A stretch of 64,000 bases of DNA from Zygnema cylindricum (taxonomy: Eukaryota > Streptophyta > Zygnematophyceae > Zygnematales > Zygnemataceae). A model generated the notes under the pieces. That model had not been told where the DNA came from. It saw nothing but the letters and a program-made list of their open reading frames with translations, and did no database searches. Shown piece after piece: positions 1 to 12,269 of the stretch (positions within the stretch are counted from its first letter, which is position 1; the number at the start of each line of letters is the position of its first letter). A program made the translations under genes and the position numbers. The stretch is taken from positions 275,522-339,521 of the forward strand of contig JBBHKE010000584.1 of the NCBI GenBank assembly GCA_037447655.1, read 5' to 3'.

Positions 1-940
1 CGTTTTGAAATTTTGGGTAGTACATTTAATGCCCATGTACGAGTCATTAATTACCTTTGCCGGTACAAATATTACCTCCGCTCGTACAAATATTGCGTTC
101 AAACATTGCATTCGAAGATTCTTTTAAGATTTCAAGCATCTAATATTAACCTACGTGTTATGAACCAGAATGAGCCACGCAAATAAAAAGTGGTTTACTG
201 ACGCAACCTAATGGAAGGCACGCCCTTTAGTAAAATTTTCCGTACAATTACTGAAGCGCCTAATGGAAAGCCACCTTAATGAAATACAAAAGAACGTTTT
301 TTTTTTTCTCAAAATACAAAAATAATAAAAATAAAACAAAAAAAAACAATTTTTTTTTCTCAAAATACAAAAATCATATAAAAAAATACAAAAAGAAAGA
401 AAATTTTGAAAATTTCATAAAATAAAAAACTTCAAAAAAAACTTTTTTTTTCTTGTTAATTATTTTTTTGTTAAGTTTTGTACAAATAAAAATTAAAAAC
501 AATAAAAAAATAATAAGAATAAAAAAATAATAACAATAACATTTTTTTCTATTTTTTTTATTCACAATAAACAATACAAAAACACACTTAAAAAAAACTG
601 TATATTTAACCCAAAGAAATACCTAAAAAAATTAAACTAACACAAACAAAAAAACAATAAGCTGTTACATTATTTTATTTCAAAAGAAAAAAAACACTAA
701 ACAAAAAACTTAAGCTAAAACACCTAAAAAAACTAACTAATACAGAGAAAACATAATAAACAACAACATTAACTTTTTTCAAAAGAAAAAAAACACAAAA
801 AAAACAAAACACTAATTAAAAAAAACAAAACACTAATTTTTAAAGAAGTAAAACACTTTTAGGCGATGTAATATTATATTATCAAAAAAATAATGTTCTT
901 TGTCGTGTTTCTTTCTTTTTCTTTTGCTTTCCTTCAACAA
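1..940. other. AT-rich intergenic DNA, no gene seen
   Basis: Long A- and T-runs dominate from about 290 onward. The only open frames are low-complexity Lys/Asn/Phe/Ile strings. I see no coding signal, RNA gene or element end here. Confidence 0.7.
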
Positions 941-949
941 AAAAACAAT

Positions 950-1117
950 GATTAAATCGTTCATTGATTTTTTTCTTTTTCTCCTTTTCTTCTTCTTTGT
1001 CGTGTTTTCTTTGGGTCCATACGAAAATCCTCTGATTAAATCGTTCATTGGTTTTTTTCTTTTTCTCCTTTTCTTCTTATTCGTCATGTTTTCTTTGGGT
1101 CCATACGAAAATCCTCC
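950..1117. repeat. Two-copy 84-bp tandem duplication
   Basis: Units 950-1033 and 1034-1117 both begin GATTAAATCGTTCATTG and end ACGAAAATCCTC, with only a few differences. A partial related stretch lies just upstream. Because 84 is a multiple of three, frames stay open through both units on both strands. That explains the two small Phe/Lys-rich open frames covering this spot, so I do not call a gene. Confidence 0.8.
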
Positions 1118-1354
1118 TCTTCGACAATTTTATCTTTTCTTTCTTTTTCTCTCACGACAAATGAAATACATTTTTAAAAAAATAGGAAAAAAAAATTGAA
1201 AAATTTTAGAAAAAAAAAAAACCAAACAACTTTCAATTTATTTAAGAAGATAATTTGTTTAACCTAATTTTGCAAGGTTTAAAAAACAAATTTGAAGGTT
1301 ACAAAAAAATTTAAAACTAAATTAAAAAAAATAAACAAGAAAATAAAAAACCTT

Positions 1355-1580
1355 GAGCATGAACCCTAATCCTACCTCAACTCTAACCTTGAGCCAAAGC
1401 CCTAACTTTAACCCCCAACCCTAATCTTAGCCCCAACCCTATATTATACTCCCAACGTGAACCTTAAATTTAATGTTAAGCTTTAACTTTAATCTTGAAC
1501 CTGAACCTTGACCTCAACTTTCAATTTTAATTTTAATTTTAACCGAAATTTAACCTATAGCGTGAACCCTAAATCAAATC
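1355..1580. repeat. Degenerate CCCTAA/CCTTGA-type hexamer-like repeat
   Basis: Words such as AACCCTAA, AACCTTGA and AACTTTAA recur every 6-12 bases. The pattern resembles a decayed plant telomere-like (CCCTAAA) array, but no run of perfect units is present. It could equally be a decayed minisatellite. Confidence 0.4.
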
Positions 1581-2179
1581 CCACACCCACTCTTTAGAGC
1601 TCTCTTTTTGCCTTTGACCGTCTTGCCATGCCCCTTATTATTATGCTTATTTTTGTTAAAAAAAAACATAAAATATTAATTAATAATAGTAATTCACGTA
1701 AAAAATTTTGTGAAAGCGCTACACTAGTTGTAATTCACCTGAGGGTTTTTGTGTAAACACATCTACTTGTTGTTTCAAAAAAAAAAATTAGCGAGCAATG
1801 TTGTTTAGCGCACAAAAAATACTTTAAATTTTTTCTTTAATTAAACAAAATTAAGACGAACATAAAAACGTCGTAAATTGATTTCATGTGTTAGCGCTCA
1901 CAATTACAGTTAGTAGGCACTAACCAAAACACCTTTACTTAAAATAAATAAACGTCATTTACTGCAAACACTTAAAAATTGTACCGTTCACACGTCACTT
2001 TATGGAAACACTTAATAAATGTTACCGTTCACACAAACTGCAGTTTTAAAAATAAAAAAATAAAAATAAAAACAAAAAAAAAATGAAATTTTGGTGTTAA
2101 TAATAAAAATAAAAAGTTTAAAAAAAAAAAAATTGTATATATATATTATCTTGTAAACTAAACTTATTTTTACTGTAAC

Positions 2180-2360
2180 AATTTTTTTTTCATATGAATT
2201 ATTAGCCATGTACCAAAAGACTAATTGAGGAACCTATCTATTTAAATAATAAAAAATTGTAGAATAACTATTTTTTTTCATATGAATTATTAGCCATGTA
2301 CCAAAAGACTAATCTGAGAAACCCATATATTTAATTAGAAAAATATTGTAGAACTCTGAT
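2180..2360. repeat. 88-bp tandem duplication
   Basis: The stretch from the T-run through CATATGAATTATTAGCC to AAAAGACTAAT ends at 2225 and again at 2313, an 88-base period. The sequence after each copy (TGAG-AAC-C-TAT-TATTTAA) is also shared, so about two diverged units are present. Confidence 0.7.
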
Positions 2361-2609
2361 TGATATTGCTAGTCTATTTAGATTACTCTGGGTTAGAGTA
2401 AGAAGATATCCTGTTGCAAATGATACGCGCGTTATTAATGTGAAAGTGCCACATATTGTATATAAAGCTCTACCCGTGTATTGCTTATACATTCTGTAAG
2501 ATATGTGCTTGTATAGGCTAACCATCATGTATGATATTATATTGTGGTGCAAAATCGTTGACATCGTTGTGTAACTGAGATGTAAAAAAAATGGCTTGCC
2601 AAATTATCG

Positions 2610-2797
2610 AGATAAACGACATTTGACCGTTAACATAATAGTAAATTGGGACAAAGTGTAAATGTATGATCTAGGAAGCTACTACAAAATGTGTATTGAG
2701 AACGAGATTATCGGCATTTGGCCGTTAACATAATAGTAATCTGGGACAAAGTGTAAAAGTATGATCTAAAAAGCTACCACAAATTGTGTATTGAGCA
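2610..2797. repeat. 95-bp direct duplication
   Basis: Two units, about 2610-2702 and 2705-2797, share CATTTG-CCGTTAACATAATAG, GGGACAAAGTGTAAA and TGTGTATTGAG at a constant offset of 95 bases. No coding function is suggested. Confidence 0.75.
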
Positions 2798-2849
2798 CTT
2801 GGCTTGATGATGGTGAACATAATATAATTGGATGCATTTTTGATTTCAA

Positions 2850-3050
2850 CCATCGTAAACTAGAATCATAATTAATCGAGAATCATAATTAGTCGAGATT
2901 CATAGTTTATAATTAATCTAGATTCATAATTAATAATTAAATCATAATTAATCCAGAATCGAAATTTATTCACAATCATAAGTAATCCGTTACCAACATT
3001 AATCCAAAATCATAATTAATCCCTAACCATGATTAAACTAGAATCAATTT
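2850..3050. repeat. Short irregular repeat of AATCATAATTAATC words
   Basis: Variants of AATCATAATTAATC recur roughly every 20-25 bases with substitutions. This is a decayed minisatellite in non-coding DNA. Confidence 0.6.
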
Positions 3051-3339
3051 CAACAATTTTGAATTCATCAACACAACCAATCACAAAAAACAACATAAAA
3101 TTTGATAGAGACACAATATTGAAAATCATAATTTCCGAATGTTTTCATGTCTACAAGAGACATTTGGCGATCGCGTTAGAAATGAAAAAAAATGACATAA
3201 TTTTTTTTTTTACAAACCTAATTTCTCTTTTCCACCTTTCGATCCTACCTTTGTATCCATTTGTTTGTAAAGAAAAAAGACAAAGAAAAAAAAATCAAAA
3301 AATTCCCAAGTCATAATGATCAGCTATTAATTGCTTTCT

Positions 3340-3745
3340 CAATCTTTTTTCTTTCTCACTCTCTCTTCTCTCTTTTTTCTCTCATCTCACTCTCCCCCCC
3401 CTCCCTACTTTCTCTCTTCTTTCTCTCTTTTCCCTCTCTTTTCTTTCTCCCTCTTTATTCTCTCCCTGTCCTTCCTCTTTTCTTTTTTAATCCCTCCCTC
3501 TCCCTCCCTCCTCCCCCCCTTTTCCCCTCTCCCTCTCTCAGTCCCTCCTTCCTTCTCCCCTTCCCCTCCCTACCTTTCCTCTCCTTACCCTTGCTTCTTT
3601 TCACGAACCCTTTCCTCCCCCCTTATCTCTCTCTCTTTTTCTCTCTCATTCTCTCTCTCTCTCTCTCTCTCTGCCATCGCTCTACTCACCCTCTCTCCCT
3701 CCTTTTTTCTCTCTCACCCCCCCTCTCTCTCTCTCTCTCCTTTAA
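3340..3745. repeat. Pyrimidine-only microsatellite (CT/CCT-rich)
   Basis: About 400 bases are almost purely C and T on the plus strand, with pure CT stretches near 3650-3672 and 3722-3738. Overlapping open frames of 149 and 167 codons exist only because this tract lacks stops; they encode Ser/Leu/Phe/Pro strings and are not called as genes. Confidence 0.9.
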
Positions 3746-3805
3746 CCTTTGCAAATTGTTTTGAGAAGCACCAAACCTAACCCAAACGAAAAACTGAACC
3801 TAAAC

Positions 3806-3920
3806 GGAACGGATTAGATCAATTTGAAAAAATGATACATTATCGAACGGAATGGATTAGATCGATTTGAAAAAATGATACATTATCGAACGGAAAGGAT
3901 TAGATCGGTTCGGAACTGGA
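3806..3920. repeat. 43-bp tandem repeat, about 2.5 units
   Basis: GGAA-GGATTAGATC starts at 3806, 3849 and 3892. Each full unit continues as TTTGAAAAAATGATACATTA, and the last is partial. Confidence 0.8.
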
Positions 3921-4469
3921 CGGAACAGAAAACATAAATAATCAAAACTGAGTGGAAAGGAGCTTCTCTCCATCAAGTTGACAAAAAGCTATTTTTTATG
4001 TTACTATAATTATAGAATTCCTTGGTGGATACTTTTTCATTCTCGTTGTTGACAAATTTTAAAATTTCATAAAAAATGGCAACGGAAAGAAATAAAACTA
4101 CACGAAGGAAACAATGGAGTGGGCATCCTCTAAGTATCACATTGCGTTCTTTACACTTCCCACGTAGCTAATCATGTCGCAGATTTGAAACATAAATCCT
4201 CGAAAAAGTAAAAAAATACGTTATTTTACACTTATAGGGTAACTTAATATTTAATAATATTTATTTTTAATATTTAAAAATATCTAAAGTTTATTTATTT
4301 TAATATTTTAGTATAAAATCACTTAATAGGTAAAGTTTATAGGTTTAGAGAAAAAATAACATTGAAAACTTAAAAAAATATGATCAATTGTAAATTTTAA
4401 TCATTATTGTTTTAAATTTTAAAATGATAAAAACAAGTTTTTTTTTCTAAACATATAAACTTAGGAGAG
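3921..4469. other. AT-rich intergenic DNA left of Copia-1, no gene seen
   Basis: No open frame, RNA gene or recognisable element end was seen. The part from about 4200 onward is very AT-rich. Confidence 0.6.
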
Positions 4470-4472
4470 TAT

Positions 4473-6709
4473 ATGAACAACGCTAATTTTATCAAAAATA
4501 TGTTCTTAACTTCGGCAAATAAGGAGAAAACTCTCCATGGGAGGTGGACAGGAAGGAAACCAGATTTGTCTAGTTTGAGAGTTTTCGAAAGTCAAACCTA
4601 CAGTTTAGAGTCATATAAAACTAAATGGAAGCTACAGGTAAGAGGGAAACCGGGATATTTTGTAGGATATGATGAGAGCACTAAAGGATACCGAATGTAT
4701 GATCTAAAAAAATATATATAATTTTGGTAAAACACATAGTGGTGATGAATGAACAAAAGTCCATTGATCCATTCAAATATAACAAGGAAGTCAAAATCAG
4801 ATTTGTACCGTATCAGTTTTCTGATTTTGACTTCAGAATAAATGAGAAGAAAGATGGAGAAAGGGAAGAATTTGAAGATTTACCAAATGAGGAGGAAAGA
4901 ACAACATCCGTGATTAACTCCTCGAGACGAAGTGGAAACCGGAAAAGGGCTTGATGAGATACCGGAATTGGGAGAAAATGGAGCTCAAAATCCTCCTAAA
5001 CAAAACCCGAGGATGCTTTCAATACCGACATCATATTTTGAAGGGGGGAGAAGAAGTAGCAAACGGCTCCAAGAAAGGTAGGTGAATAAAAAACTCACGA
5101 AGATGTCTCCTCTGGATGAGGCAAGATGTCTCCTCTGGATGAGCCTCAAACATACTTAGAGGCCATAAATACTCCGGAAAGTAGCCGATCGACAACTGCC
5201 ATAAATGAGGAAATGGCTAATTTTATGGGAGCCGATACATGGGAGTTAGTAGGTTGTCCACCAGACCGAAAACCAATTGGATGCAAGTGGGTTTTTAAAC
5301 TTAAGCTAAACCTAGATAATACCATTGAGAGATACAAAGCTAGATTGGTTGCTAAAGGTTACACTCAAAAAGAGGGCATATACTATGAGGAAACTTTTGA
5401 ACTAGTAATTAGATTCCCTTCAGTCAAAATCCTCTTAATTCTATCCTCTTAAGTCTAGCCTCATCACAGGATATGGAAATCCATCAAATGGATATTAAAA
5501 CCGCCCTCTTACACGGAAAGTTGGAAGAGGAAATTTACATGAAGCAACCGGAAGTATTCGAGTAAAGTGGGGGTGTGCATGGTGATAAAATCACTCTATG
5601 GACTTCAGAAGGCCCCGCGTCAATGGAATATTAAATTGGACGAATTTCGGACCAGTTTGGGGTATCTCAGCATTATTGTTTGAGGGTGAGAATGGGGTGA
5701 TATTTATTGCTATTTATGTGGATGATTTGTTAGTCTTAAGGAAATCCTTAGATAAGATTAACAAACTGAAATATGATCGTATAAATTTGTTTGACATGAA
5801 AGACCTCGCGAGGCAAAATATATTTTGGGAATCTAGATGGAGAGAGATAGAGGGAAAAGAATAATCACACTTACTTGGAAAGAAGCCATTGGAAATATGC
5901 TAGAAATTTTTCAGATGGATAGAGCAAATGGATGTACTTCTGCCATGAATCTCAACAAAATCTCTGATGGGAGTGAAGAGGGAGGAATATTAATTATTAA
6001 TGATGAGATGGATGAGGAAGAAAGAAGGTTTATGAAAAACATCCCTTATCGGCAGATTGTATGCAGTTTAATCTACTTTATGATCTGTACTCAATCGGAC
6101 ATAGCTACACCCATAGGTGTCCTCAGCAAAAGTCTAAATGAACCTAGAATGAGAGATTTGGGAGCAGCCAGAAGAGTGATGAGATATCTAGTGGGGACAA
6201 GAGAATTGTGGTTTTATTTGGGAGGGGAGCACACTAACATCACTATTTGGAGTGATGCCAGTTATGGAGATGTGCCTTTAAGGCGGTGTACAACTGTATA
6301 TGTGTTGCAAGTTGGATCTGGTGCATACTTTTGGAGTAGCAAGCAACAGAAAGTAGTTGCTCAGTCCAATATGGAGGTTGAGTACATGGCTTCCCGTGCT
6401 ACCACCAAAGAATTGATGTGGGTGAAGTGTCTTCTTTAAGAACTTGTGTTCATGAAATTTGAAACTCACAATGTTTTTTGTGAGGATTAACCTGCCATCT
6501 CTATTGCAGCTAATCCGAAACATCAATTCAAAGCTAAGCACATGGATATTAGACTAAGCTTTGTCAAAGAGAAGGTTGAAAATAAAATCATTAAAGTGGT
6601 TTATAAACCTGATAAAGAAATGATAGTAGACATGATGACCAAACCAGTGCCTTCTCCTAAGTTAATCATTTGCAGAGAAAATTGTGGATTGAAATTGAAA
6701 AGTGACTAG
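4473..6709 (+). pseudogene. Copia-1 pol remnant (integrase C-terminus, reverse transcriptase, RNase H)
   Basis: Order of visible parts: integrase C-terminal region (4473-4720, GRKPDLSSLRVFES and GKPGYFVGYDEST), linker (4724-5100, with a short duplication of AAGATGTCTCCTCTGGATGA near 5100-5142), the RT start (5126-5452, GCKWVFKLKLN, RYKARLVAKGYTQKEG), the RT catalytic YVDD at about 5718, and RNase H (about 6180-6440, WSDASYGD and SSKQQKVVAQS). The last readable residues match the Copia-2 C-terminus and end at a TAG at 6707-6709. At least six interruptions are needed to read through, including stops near 4719, 5450, 5562 and 6437. It cannot encode a working polyprotein. Confidence 0.9.
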
Positions 6710-6722
6710 GAATTAACGGGAG

Positions 6723-7726
6723 TGTTGAAAAAGGTAATTCATAGTTCATTTATAAAGGCAGAGGCAAAATAGAAGCTGTATAGGAAAAGTAGCCATGGCT
6801 GCCTATGGCAGCCAAAGCTAAGGGAGAGAGAAGAAGAAAGGACCACACCAAAAACAGTGACCCAGACAAGATTTCATCTTGGATCCTATAACGTACAAAT
6901 ATAGTCGTCCGCCTTATCCGCTGAGTTGTAGAAGTAGCGTTAATGATATAAGGCTTGATAGGTATATAAAATGTTCACAAAGCTATAAACCATTAAACGG
7001 CGCTTGACGAATTGGTGAACATGGAACCGACGGAGTACAAAGGCTTCTAAGAACATTCTGCCCGCCGTTTAAATCGAACGGACAACTCGCGTGAAAGTCG
7101 ACAACTCGGAATGGCCTTTCTGGCGGCTTGCGCCAAAAGAGCCACATAGTGACACGTGGCAGGTCGCCGGAGGTCGGCGTAACAAGACAGGACAGATCCA
7201 TGGTGTTGGACATAGAAGGTACACCATCATTAGTGGTGTCGTACAGCTGCCGTACAATTTCTGTAGCGGCTAGTACATTTTGTACATTAATTTACTGTCC
7301 TCTCATTGGCTAAGGGTGTAGCGGCTAGTACATTTTGTACATTAATTTACAGTCCTCTCATTGGCTAAGGGTGGGTTTAGTAAGCAGGTGCTGAGAGTAG
7401 GTAGTTTAGACTTAGAGTATTTTTGAAGCCCTATGAGAGTAGGTAGTTTAGACTTAGAGTATTTTTGAAGTCCTCTCTCACAGAGGCCATTTGTATAAAT
7501 CCGTTGGCTTTGAACAACCATAACTTACTACTCAGTGGAGCAAATTTAATGATTCTTTTTTTGTTCGGCTCACGAGAGTTGGGCCCTCACAAGGGTGAGG
7601 CTGGTCAGAATATTTGTGTGCCTGGGTGGCACTTATTCAGTGGGAAAGTGGAAGGGGCAATTATTATCCTAAAGGCTTTACATAGGCTGCATACTCTGTG
7701 GGTCAATGGAGGCCACAGAGTTTTAA
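6723..7726 (+). repeat. Copia-1 3' LTR (about 1.0 kb)
   Basis: It begins TGTTGAAA straight after the purine-rich GGAATTAACGGGAG, the expected polypurine tract position. It ends near 7726 by comparison with the Copia-2 LTR end (CAATGGAGG-CACAG). A TATA-like TATATAAAA sits at about 6963. Two internal tandem duplications have lengthened it: about 57 bases at 7262-7373 and about 43 bases at 7390-7475. The last 35 bases keep a hairpin whose loop contains ATGGAGG. Confidence 0.75.
7262..7475. repeat. Two short tandem duplications inside the Copia-1 LTR
   Basis: GTAGCGGCTAGTACATTTTG through CATTGGCTAAGGGTG is present twice (about 7262 and 7319). AGAGTAGGTAGTTTAGACTT through TTTTTGAAG is present twice (about 7393 and 7436). 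Confidence 0.85.
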
Positions 7727-7800
7727 GGTAAAGTGTAAATGTTTAAAATACAAAAAATAAAAATAAACCTTGAACATATAAACATTTTTTTTTCAATGGG

Positions 7801-8007
7801 TAAGTTTTATATATTTAAAGAAAAATATAACACGTTTAGATGATGTTGTACCAAAAGAATAATAAAATAATAAAATTAAAAATATTAACAAATTTAACTT
7901 AATTTTAAATATTTAAAATATATCTTTAATTTGAAATCTTTTTGATTTTTTTTATTCTTTGGTACAACATTATCTAAACGTGTTCTATTTTCTTTAAATA
8001 TAAGTTA
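7801..8007. mobile_element. Foldback/hairpin MITE candidate
   Basis: The left arm 7801-7863 and right arm 7951-8007 are near-perfect reverse complements over about 57-63 bases (shared core AACACGTTTAGAT-ATGTTGTACC). They flank an AT-rich spacer of about 85 bases. No clear target duplication was found, so the class is unknown. Confidence 0.65.
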
Positions 8008-8029
8008 TTTGATTTTTTTATATTATTCA

Positions 8030-8220
8030 TTAATTTTTTTTTATTATTATTATTATTAAAAATATAAATTGTATTAAAAATAAAGAAAAAAAAAAAAAAA
8101 AAAAAATTTTAAACATATAAATTTTATTAAAATAATAATAATAATAATAGTAATAATTAATATTAATTAATATTTATTATTAATTAATAATTATTTCTAT
8201 TAATTTTATTAATTTTAAAC
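8030..8220. repeat. AT-rich microsatellites
   Basis: ATT/ATA triplet runs and a long A-run near 8087-8106, followed by TAATAATAAT and AATTAAT repeats. No coding content. Confidence 0.8.
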
Positions 8221-11189
8221 ACATTTAACAGTAAACAACAAGACACAAGAACAATTATTGCTTTTCTTTTCAAAATGAACATCATGGTCGCTAAATTTGA
8301 TAAAAAAAAATCATTTTTTTAACAATTATTTTACTAAAAAATGAAAATTGTCTTTTCAAAACGGATGACTGTTCATACAAGTTAGATGTGCAAAGCTTAA
8401 TTGAACGTATTGTATTGAAAAATAATAATTGTGTGGGTGTAGTCGTAGTCGCTAAGTAAGTTTGTTTAAGTCTAGTCACCAGGTAGATTTTGATGTTTTG
8501 GTAAATGATGTAAAACTGTACCCATCAAAAAAAAAATCGTAATTGACGTAAAATTATTCGCATAAAAAGGGAAAAAAACAATTGCTAATATAATTAATTT
8601 TTATAACGTTTAGAATGCGTATTTATATTGACGACATAATATTTGTACTAATAAGCTATTGGCTTATTGAATAAGTTTCATTTGTAGTTTTTATTTGCGT
8701 TTCAATAGATTTGGCAGTGTGCGGCGAGATTGTTGAACTTAAACACTCTGATATTCGTGATTCGGTTGCAATAAACCTTTTTTTATAGGTGAGGTCGTTG
8801 AGTTTAAGAACGAATATATTGTCACGTAAGCGATACTAAATGTAGATATGACAAAACACCATTGAATTGTAATCGATCTTGTTTTCAAGCTATCCGCGAA
8901 ACCCATCATCTCCAACCTATTTGACCATGTGGTGAGCTTCAACATAGAAAAAGAAATTAAAAGTTTTTCATAAAATTGTGACATGAGAGAAAGAAAAAGG
9001 CAACAAAAAAATGATAAAAAAATAACTACTGAAAAAAAAGTACAACCTATTATAGAACACAATAGGTAAATCAAGCATCGTGACGCGCGATAAAAAGTTT
9101 TCAAAACGATTAATTTGTTAAAGTTAGAGCACAATAGGTAAAGCGCGCGCAATAATTTTATTTCAAAATGCCTTATTTGTTAAAGTTCTCATTTGTCGAT
9201 ATTGGCTAAAAAATGACTGAATCAGATCGCAACACTCTATAAATAAAGTCGCCTCTTTTCTGACATTTGGAATTCTTTTTCTCACGCAAATTACATGATT
9301 GCATTTATATTATTCAAATATTGTTGTTAAAGGTTTAAAACGAACAATGGCGCGTGACGTTGTCATAAATTATTAAACCCTTAAAGTAAAAATAAAGATT
9401 TGTGATAATTCAATGTTGGTATGTGATATAGCTTGCAATTTTTGTTTCAAACGACTTTCGAGTAATATTGAAATAACGATATACAGGATACATAATATAC
9501 AGTATATTATGCAAATCAATATCCCAAAACAATGGCTTTATACTACGATGGCTTTATACTTTGATTAAACATAAATATTAGTTTTAAACACGATGTTTGA
9601 TTTTTGATTTTACACCTTGTGAAATCAAGCATCTATACTCTGGTTAGACAAGACCACCATAGTTTTTGACGGGCTAACTTTTTTAAGTTTGACACGTTCA
9701 CTCGACCTATCATTCTTTTGCCTTTAAGGTTGCTATATTTCTCGTGTGAAGCTTAATAAACAAACACTTTTAACTCTAATGTTCGACAATTTTTAGAATA
9801 GTTTAACGAAGATGTTTTTATAGCTAAACCAAGATATTCTCTTGGCATTTTGTTTGTTAATTCTTAGTATAAAGCTTAACCTAGATAATTTTCATTCCAT
9901 TCAAGGAATAATTTTTAGTATTCTTATTGTTTGAGAAGTTAAACGCAACTACAAAAAGATAATTAATTGCTATTTCATATTTTTTTTGCTTTTTCCCTAA
10001 CGTAGTTATAAGGTAAGCATTTACGATAAACTTCATCTGGTCATTTTAACAAATTTCCTACTGTTTTAGAACATAAAGACATTTTACTTAGAAGTGTAGA
10101 TGTTCTTACAATTTAAAGCATCTATAAATCATACATATTCTACATTATATGATTCCTCTAACACATAACAAAAATGGAAGAAAACAGTGTGAATAGTTTT
10201 TATAAAAATTATCGCTTCGTAAAGTGACATTAAAATTTATTATAAATTGTACAAATAGATACAAAACGCTTTACTTGTGGAATGCATATGCGTCAAAGAG
10301 CTCCAGTGGAGAAATTTGTTAAATTGCCGAAACAACCTCTTTGAAATTAATAATTATTTGGATTTGTGATTTGAACTGTCCGAATGAAATCTCTTCCGTC
10401 TATTATGTTTCTTTATCGTTGACATACAAGTTTTTACAAAATAACATTGAAATTACCCTCTCTAAATGTGGAAAGATCTCTAATTTACATCGATAACCTC
10501 TCGGGCTTTTCGCGGTTTCAATGACTTCAACACGAATCCTTAACTTTGTTTGTGATATCAATCACCTATTTTTCTTTTTTTCGAGTAACAAAAGTAGGTG
10601 TGAATGTGACAATTTACGATGATGATGGGATGGGGAAGATGACGCCCGTTCAAATCTTTGCATCCTAGCTATAGCCGCTCAGTAACTTACGGTAAAAAAA
10701 AAATATTCTATTTAAAACGATACTTGTTATTCTCTTTTTATATTAGGTTTTTTGAAATTGAAAATGCAAAAAAAAAAAATACTACTTCCGCATTTTTTAG
10801 CTTTTTTGAATGTCTTTGTCTTACGTGCTCTTTTCATGCGTGTTCGTTTCTTTCGCTTGCTATTTTGCCTACTTCCCTCCACATGTAGTTAATCAATTTT
10901 GGCATTGCCGCCCCTTTTTGTTCTCAATGGTTTCCTATCGTTTTTTTTTTAATAAATTATTCAATTACATTGGAAGAAGCAACAATAAAAAAAGCAACAC
11001 CATATTAGTGTACCCGACCCAACAATACCTGGCCTAACCACGCCAGGGCTAAAGATTTGCAAAAGGCACAACAAATCAAACGGAGCTCATCATGCTCTAT
11101 AACATGGTTGCAAGAGAAGCCTATGGGACTACGTTATCGAGTTATGGTGGATGAGGGACGTAAAGTCTAAACTTGACAGCGATGGTGAG
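8221..11189. other. Intergenic DNA, no supported gene
   Basis: The longest open frame (minus strand, 8739-9152) has no recognisable domain, a composition like its surroundings, and no supporting splice or regulatory context. Around 9040-9160 a short imperfect duplication (ACACAATAGGTAAA then GCACAATAGGTAAA) is visible. I see nothing else that supports a feature. Confidence 0.5.
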
Positions 11190-11199
11190 CTAGCAAGGC

Positions 11200-11525
11200 G
11201 TTATATAATGTGACTTTGTTGAATAACGTGACTTAGTTAAATAATAATGCGAATTTGGTAAGTAATGCGAGTTTGTTAAAAAATGGGACTTCTTGTTGAA
11301 CAATGGGACTAATAGGTCTTTGTTGAACTGTGGGAAATTGGTGAACAACGGGAGTTTGTTGTACAACGGGACTTTGTTGAGCAACAAGACTTTATTTAAC
11401 AACGGGACTTAGTTGCATGATGTGACTTTGTTAGAGAATGTGACTTCGTTAAATAACATGACTTGACTTTGTTAAATAGTGGACATTGTTAAATAACACG
11501 ACTTTGTTAAATGATGCGAATGTAT
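11200..11525. repeat. About 18-bp diverged minisatellite (GACTTTGTTAAATAACG type)
   Basis: About 18 diverged units of the form GACTTTGTT-AA-AACGG run through this stretch. Because the period is near six codons, the minus strand reads as a repeating Leu-Phe-Asn-Lys-Val-Pro-like peptide of about 70 residues. That peptide is a by-product of the repeat, not evidence for a gene. Confidence 0.85.
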
Positions 11526-12265
11526 TTCATTTTAACGGTTCGTTAGACATTTTTGTATATATGGTTTAAACAGTCATATTGACTAACCTTCGCCATCTTT
11601 TCTTCTCATAGATAACCAATGCAACACAGACGGGGATGGGGCATCCTGTCGAATGGGGGATCCTACTGAAGATACTATGAACCACAAGGGGAGGAAGGGA
11701 GGGGGGGGGAGAGGAGGGAATACTATTTATTGAGGAAAGGGGAGAGAAGAATGGCAATTGTTATAATGACTCCCAATTGATATATTTGCTCCCATTTCAT
11801 ATACGAATTGTTTTTTTGTCACATTCGAAAAAGCTTTATAAAAAATGTGCGGTGTTAAACCATCCGGTTACATGGATACAGAAGAAAGGAAAAACTGAAA
11901 CGGAACTGAAAAACCACAAAAAAAAACAAAAAAAAAAAATATTGTGGATTGTACTATGTGGAAGAAGCTCATAGACAAAAAAATAAGGAAGGAGACAAAC
12001 TAATGAAAGGAATCGACCGTTAACTTACCATTATTCATCAACTTATAAGTTACTGTTTAACTCAAGATCCTGAAAAGATATATGTTTTGAGGAGAACAGT
12101 CAAATGAGAAATTGAAACAGAAAACACTAAAAAATGAAAAAATGCAATTGAGGCTTACATTCTAATTTAAAATGTGCTTTGATGTTTTGCCTAGAAAATG
12201 TGACGCCGATCACGTTAGAATTAAGTCGTTTGACGGAAGATTAAGCCCACCAAAGAGGAAACCAT
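11526..12265. other. Intergenic DNA, no gene seen
   Basis: Contains a short G-rich stretch near 11690-11720 and A-rich runs near 11915-11940. No coding or RNA signal was found. Confidence 0.6.
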
Positions 12266-12269
12266 AAAA

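Larger units (their letters stand above)
4470..7726 (+). mobile_element. Copia-1: 5'-truncated Ty1/copia LTR retrotransposon remnant
   Basis: The element starts abruptly inside the integrase region and keeps reverse transcriptase, RNase H and the 3' LTR; the 5' LTR, gag, protease and first half of integrase are missing. Its protein fragments are clearly related to Copia-2 on the minus strand at 49.3-55.8 kb (shared GKPGYFVGYDE, PPDRKPIGCKWVFKLKLN and AIYVDDLLVL). Many stops and frameshifts make it a dead, older copy. The left junction near 4470 passes directly into AT-rich DNA. Confidence 0.92.

Noticed and set aside
1355-1580. True telomere or interstitial telomere array
   Set aside because: No run of perfect TTTAGGG/CCCTAAA units; words are mixed and irregular.
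3261-3780. Overlapping open frames of 149 and 167 codons
   Set aside because: They run through a pyrimidine-only microsatellite and encode Ser/Leu/Phe/Pro strings; absence of stops follows from composition.
8739-9152. 137-codon minus-strand frame with hydrophobic N-terminus
   Set aside because: No recognisable domain, no splice or promoter context, and composition like the flanks.
11190-11402. Repeat protein with Leu-Phe-Asn-Lys-Val-Pro-like units
   Set aside because: The apparent six-residue repeat is the translation of an 18-base minisatellite, with decayed units and no gene context.
11200-11525. CRISPR-like array
   Set aside because: Units are diverged, contiguous and without unique spacers; the window is plant nuclear DNA.
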